From the NCBI GenBank assembly GCA_030639985.1, contig DAOWKG010000189.1, positions 1-11,044 on the forward strand: a stretch of DNA of 11,044 nt, given 5' to 3'. The position numbers and the translations under genes are program-made. Numbering within the stretch: the stretch's first letter is position 1; every line of letters starts with the position of its first letter. This document shows positions 7,530 through 11,044 of the stretch, piece after piece. The notes under the pieces are model-generated. The model saw nothing but the letters and a program-made list of their open reading frames with translations. It did no database searches and was not told the DNA's origin. Origin of the DNA: Desulfuromonadaceae bacterium (GTDB lineage: Bacteria; Desulfobacterota; Desulfuromonadia; Desulfuromonadales; Geopsychrobacteraceae).

Positions 7530-9074
7530 ATGAAAATGCAAACAAATGAAAAGTATCGCGATCTACAGCAACTAATTAAAGAAGACCTTAATTTACCCTC
7601 ACCGCCAGCAGTAGCAGTTCAAATATTAAAAGCAGTCAAAAATGATGGTTCGGCACTTGCAGAGCTTGTTGAAATCATCTCAGCAGATCCGGCACTTGCT
7701 GCTAAATTGTTGAAAGTAGCAAATTCTGGAATATTTTCCTGCGGCAACGAGATCACCAACATAAGCCGTGCAGTATCAGTACTTGGTACTAATATTATCA
7801 AAAATATAGCCCTGTCCTTTGTTATTGCCGCAGAATTTAGCGACAACGAACTAATCGGATTCGATTTCAATTATTTTTGGAGAAGCTCAATTACAACTGC
7901 CGTAGCGGCCGAATTGTTCTCACATTTGATATCCCATGAAGACGATGACATTTTTGTCGCGGCAATGCTTCAAGATATTGGCATGCTGGTCATTGCGATG
8001 ACCAAAGGGGAAGAATACAACAAACTGCTGGCAGAAATAGATACCTCTGATATCGATCTTTTAGAACGGGAAAGCAATAAGTTTGGATTTAACCACCAAC
8101 AGGTTGGCTATGCCCTACTGATGAGCTGGAACTTGCCAGATTCGATCTCAATACCTATTTTCTACCACCATCAACCCGATCAAGCTCCGGAAACATTTAA
8201 AAAAGCTGCCGAAATTAATTCATACGCATATCATCTCTCTACAATTTACACCAAGATTGGTGGCGCAGAAAAAGCGCGATTAATAAAACAAAAAATGGCG
8301 GAACAATACCATATTGATGAAGTCCAGGCGGCCGAACTACTCGATAACATAGCCATTAAAAGTAATAAACTTCTGGCTGCTTTCGACCTTGACCCAGATG
8401 AAATAAAACCATATTCGCAGTTACTACAGGAAGCTAATGCTGAACTGGCTAAACTAAATCTTAGCAGTGAACAACTTATTCTTGAGATTAAAGAGTCAAA
8501 AGAACTAGCACAAAGAGCTACCCGAAAACTACTTGATGCCAACAACCGTCTCAAAGAACTGGTCTACCGAGATGGGCTTACCGGTCTATATAATCACCGT
8601 TTTTTTCAAGAAAGTCTCAGTAACGAAATAGCCAGGGCCATCCGTTACCAATCATCTGTTTCACTGATCCTTTTCGATATTGATTTTTTTAAAGTTGTAA
8701 ACGATACCTACGGACATCCAGCTGGCGATTTGGTCCTAATGAATATCGCGAAAGCGGTCACCAATGCAGTACGTCCCTGCGACATTGTTGCCCGCTATGG
8801 CGGCGAAGAATTTGCTGTCATCTTACCGGAAACAAATGCTGCGGGAGTAAAAGTATTTGCAGCTCGGCTTAGACGCTGCATCGAAGGGATCGCTACCCTG
8901 GCAGACGGTCAACTTATTTACGTCACCGTTAGCGCTGGTGCTACGACGTTCAGTAAATATAGTGTCGGTATCACCAAAAGTATTCTGGTTGAAACCGTTG
9001 ACCGCGCCCTTTATATGTCAAAAGATAATGGCCGCAATCAGGTTACAATACTTGAACCAGACTTAATCGGTTGA
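7530..9074 (+). CDS. HDOD-GGDEF diguanylate cyclase
   Basis: A 514-aa cytoplasmic protein that should make cyclic di-GMP from two GTP. Residues about 18-225 are an HDOD domain whose HD site is degraded: the first His is Ser (S119), HD is Q148-D149 (LQDIG), the final Asp is not found, while H189 and H213-H214 remain. A helical bridge with a predicted coiled coil (about 295-345) leads to a GGDEF domain (about 345-508) with DGLTGLYN (348-355), FDIDFFKVVND (382-392) and the active-site GGEEF at 424-428. R415-P-C-D418 lies five residues ahead of GGEEF and is a canonical inhibitory I-site, so product feedback is expected. The HDOD domain is therefore probably a sensor or partner-binding part. AAAGGG precedes the start; ATG 7530 is taken, but the ATG at 7536 has better spacing (10 bases). 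The Mla permease gene starts 7 bases after its stop. Confidence 0.92.
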   Translation: MKMQTNEKYRDLQQLIKEDLNLPSPPAVAVQILKAVKNDGSALAELVEIISADPALAAKLLKVANSGIFSCGNEITNISRAVSVLGTNIIKNIALSFVIAAEFSDNELIGFDFNYFWRSSITTAVAAELFSHLISHEDDDIFVAAMLQDIGMLVIAMTKGEEYNKLLAEIDTSDIDLLERESNKFGFNHQQVGYALLMSWNLPDSISIPIFYHHQPDQAPETFKKAAEINSYAYHLSTIYTKIGGAEKARLIKQKMAEQYHIDEVQAAELLDNIAIKSNKLLAAFDLDPDEIKPYSQLLQEANAELAKLNLSSEQLILEIKESKELAQRATRKLLDANNRLKELVYRDGLTGLYNHRFFQESLSNEIARAIRYQSSVSLILFDIDFFKVVNDTYGHPAGDLVLMNIAKAVTNAVRPCDIVARYGGEEFAVILPETNAAGVKVFAARLRRCIEGIATLADGQLIYVTVSAGATTFSKYSVGITKSILVETVDRALYMSKDNGRNQVTILEPDLIG

Positions 9075-9081
9075 CAGGGGC

Positions 9082-10212
9082 ATGAAAAACACCGCCGCTA
9101 AATATCACCTTACCGACAATCCCGCAGGCATCCTGCTCCAAATTTCGGGCGACTGGCAGTTTCACAGCGGCATTCCCGATCTTGATCAGCTCCTGCAACA
9201 AATCTATCCAAGCCAACCTCAAGAGTTATCCTTCGATTGCAAACAACTAGATAACTGGGATAGTGGTCTAATGACTTTTCTGGTTGGCCTGATCAACAAC
9301 TGTCAAAAAAATCAAATCCAGGTGGCTCAAGAAACTTTACCGCCGGGAATTCAAAAATTACTCAAACTCGCATACGCCGTCCCGGAACGCAAAGGGGCTC
9401 ACCGAACAGTTCTGGGACAACCGGTTCTGACTAGAATTGGCAATGTAACGGTAGAGATGCATCGTAACTGGAGTGATTTGCTCGCTTTTGTCGGCGAAAT
9501 TTGCTTTGGTTTTTTAAATTTCATCCGTGGCCGTGCCCGGTTCCGCTATTCAGACCTTTTTTTTCAAATTGAAGCTGCTGGGCCATCAGCACTGCTGATT
9601 GTTACCCTTATAAGTGTTCTGGTCGGGATGATCCTTGCTTTTGTCGGAGCGGTACAGTTACGGCTATTCGGAGCAGAAATTTTCATTGCTAATCTGGTTG
9701 GTCTGGGTATGGCCAGAGAAATGGGGGCAATTATGACCGCTATCATCATGGCAGGTCGTACCGGAGCTGCTTATGCCGCCCAATTAGGCACCATGCAGGT
9801 CAATGAAGAAATTGATGCCATGAGAACCATGGGTATCTCACCAATAGAATTTCTGGTTTTCCCCCGTTTATTGGCTCTCTGCTTCACCATGCCGCTCCTC
9901 TGTATCTATGCTGATTTCATGGGCATAGTCGGTGGTGCCATTGTCTGCGCCTCGATGCTGGACATATCTTTTTTTCAATATTTCCAACAAATTCAAAGCT
10001 TTGTGCCGCTAAAACACTTTGGTATCGGGATTTTTAAAGCCGGAGTCTTCGGTATTCTGGTCGCAACTGCCGGATGTTTCCGGGGTCTGCAATGTGGTCG
10101 CAGTGCTTCAGCTGTCGGCTTTGCCACTACCAGTGCGGTGGTCACATCAATCGTGCTGATTATCGTTGCTGATGCGGTTATTACCGTTGTCTGCCAATTG
10201 ATAGGAATCTAA
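9082..10212 (+). CDS. mlaE: MlaE-family lipid ABC transporter permease with N-terminal STAS domain
   Basis: The 376-aa inner-membrane permease of an MCE/Mla phospholipid transporter, which moves lipids between inner and outer membranes. Residues about 1-108 form a soluble STAS (MlaB-like) domain, with DNWDSGLMTFL at 57-67 matching the conserved helix start of that fold. Residues about 125-376 are the MlaE permease: several hydrophobic segments (about 167-192, 200-225, 255-292, 315-332, 348-373) and the family signature AREMGAIMTAIIMAGRTGAA followed by NEEIDAM (211-247), plus CGRSASAVGFATTSAVV near the end. In E. coli MlaB is a separate gene; here it is fused. AGGGG lies only 1 base before the ATG, an unusually short gap, so translation probably depends on coupling to the cyclase gene that ends 7 bases upstream. 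The ATPase gene begins 2 bases after the stop. Confidence 0.93.
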   Translation: MKNTAAKYHLTDNPAGILLQISGDWQFHSGIPDLDQLLQQIYPSQPQELSFDCKQLDNWDSGLMTFLVGLINNCQKNQIQVAQETLPPGIQKLLKLAYAVPERKGAHRTVLGQPVLTRIGNVTVEMHRNWSDLLAFVGEICFGFLNFIRGRARFRYSDLFFQIEAAGPSALLIVTLISVLVGMILAFVGAVQLRLFGAEIFIANLVGLGMAREMGAIMTAIIMAGRTGAAYAAQLGTMQVNEEIDAMRTMGISPIEFLVFPRLLALCFTMPLLCIYADFMGIVGGAIVCASMLDISFFQYFQQIQSFVPLKHFGIGIFKAGVFGILVATAGCFRGLQCGRSASAVGFATTSAVVTSIVLIIVADAVITVVCQLIGI

Positions 10213-10214
10213 AT

Positions 10215-10967
10215 ATGGACAAGGTTCCCCATCTCGACATTCGCAACCTGACCATGGCCTATGGTGATATCATTATTCAGAAGGACCTCAATTTCACCGT
10301 AAACCACGGCGAAGTTTTTATCATTATGGGTGGCAGTGGCTGTGGCAAAAGTACCCTACTCAGGCATCTGGTTGGCTTGATGGAGCCAAGCAAGGGCGAT
10401 ATCCTCATAAATGGTGTCAATCTCTGGCAAGCATCGATAGAAGAACGAAACCAGATTGTCAGTCAGAACGGGGTTCTCTATCAAGGTGGTGCCCTCTGGA
10501 GCTCCATGACCTTGGCAGAAAACATTGCCTTGCCATTAACAGAATATTCCGATTTAAATCCAAAACAAATTCAGGAAGTGATAGCTTATAAATTATCCCT
10601 GGTTGGATTGGCTGGTTTCGAAGATTACTATCCATCCGAAATCAGCGGCGGGATGCGCAAACGTGCCGGGTTGGCACGTGCCATGGCTCTTGACCCTAAA
10701 ATCTTGTTTTTTGACGAACCTTCAGCTGGGCTTGATCCAGTCAGTTCACACTTATTAGATGAATTAATTCTCGAATTACGTGACAGCCTTGGTGCTACTG
10801 TGGTTATTGTCAGCCATGAGTTAGCCAGTATTTTTGCCGTCGGTGACAATTCAATTTTTCTTGATCCCGATGAAAAAACTATTATTGCTACGGGATCACC
10901 GCAACAACTGCTGGAAAACTCAACGGATCAACGGGTACAGCAATTTTTAACCAGAACAACAGCATAA
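10215..10967 (+). CDS. mlaF: MlaF-family lipid ABC transporter ATPase
   Basis: The 250-aa ATP-binding subunit that powers the Mla/MCE lipid transporter from the cytoplasmic face. All ABC motifs are intact: Walker A GGSGCGKST (39-47, K45), Q-loop at VLYQGGALW (87-95), signature ISGGMRKR (143-150), Walker B ILFFDEP with D167 and catalytic E168, D-loop SAGLDP, and switch H201 (SHELAS). The SGGM-KR signature and the QGGALW stretch are typical of the MlaF/Ttg2A/Mkl branch, not of generic importers. AGGAA lies 7 bases ahead of the ATG, which follows the permease stop after 2 bases. The gene is full length for the family. No terminator follows before the next start at 11026, so the operon continues. 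Confidence 0.95.
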   Translation: MDKVPHLDIRNLTMAYGDIIIQKDLNFTVNHGEVFIIMGGSGCGKSTLLRHLVGLMEPSKGDILINGVNLWQASIEERNQIVSQNGVLYQGGALWSSMTLAENIALPLTEYSDLNPKQIQEVIAYKLSLVGLAGFEDYYPSEISGGMRKRAGLARAMALDPKILFFDEPSAGLDPVSSHLLDELILELRDSLGATVVIVSHELASIFAVGDNSIFLDPDEKTIIATGSPQQLLENSTDQRVQQFLTRTTA

Positions 10968-11025
10968 GATTTCTAAGTATTGAGATATAAATTGTAAAGC
11001 GGTAATTAAAAACCAAGAGGTTCAT

Positions 11026-11044
11026 ATGCAAAGACGTAAAAGAA
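11026..11044 (+). CDS. Start of next gene, probably MlaD/MCE-domain protein (partial)
   Basis: Only six codons are visible (MQRRKR). The ATG is preceded by AAGAGG with a 5-base gap, which makes a real start likely. A short basic N-terminus suits the cytoplasmic leader of a single-pass membrane protein. In MlaE-MlaF operons the next gene is normally the MCE-domain protein MlaD, so that is the expected identity, from context only. The 58 bases between this start and the MlaF stop hold no hairpin that I can see. Confidence 0.5.

Noticed and set aside
8246..8554. A 102-codon minus-strand ORF inside the HDOD-GGDEF gene
   Set aside because: It is a Ser/Ala/Leu-rich shadow of the helical linker coding sequence, without recognisable motifs.

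Overview
The window reads as chromosomal DNA of a Gram-negative, moderately AT-rich bacterium. HDOD proteins, a cytoplasmic hybrid kinase and an Mla-type lipid transporter with a STAS-permease fusion, packed closely together, suggest a Desulfuromonadales/Geobacter-like deltaproteobacterium. That placement is inferred from gene style; no rRNA or marker gene is present. I see no mobile element, CRISPR array, tRNA or rRNA.

Minus strand, 1-2601: cobalamin-dependent methionine synthase encoded as two overlapping genes. The upstream gene carries only the zinc/homocysteine domain. The downstream gene, which runs off the left edge, carries the folate (pterin), cap and B12 domains and the start of a further C-terminal segment. 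They overlap by four bases (ATGA), and the second has its own strong ribosome binding site, so this looks like a true domain split and not a frameshift.

Plus strand, 2951-7171: after a divergent intergenic region with a plausible sigma-70 promoter comes a tight signalling cluster. It holds a 112-aa stand-alone 'PGMVLAEDI' domain protein, an HDOD protein that keeps the full set of HD-type metal ligands, a soluble hybrid histidine kinase (GAF-like, HisKA, HATPase, pseudo-receiver, receiver, HPt) and a single-domain response regulator. Together they can form a complete His-Asp-His-Asp phosphorelay without any DNA-binding protein in the cluster.

Plus strand, 7172-11044: a 358-bp non-coding stretch with an 8-bp inverted repeat precedes an HDOD-GGDEF protein. 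Its HD ligands are largely lost, but its diguanylate cyclase site and I-site are intact. Seven bases later begins an Mla (phospholipid/MCE) ABC transporter: a STAS-MlaE permease fusion, the MlaF ATPase and, at the very edge, the first codons of what is probably MlaD. The arrangement puts a c-di-GMP synthase in the same apparent transcription unit as an envelope lipid transporter.
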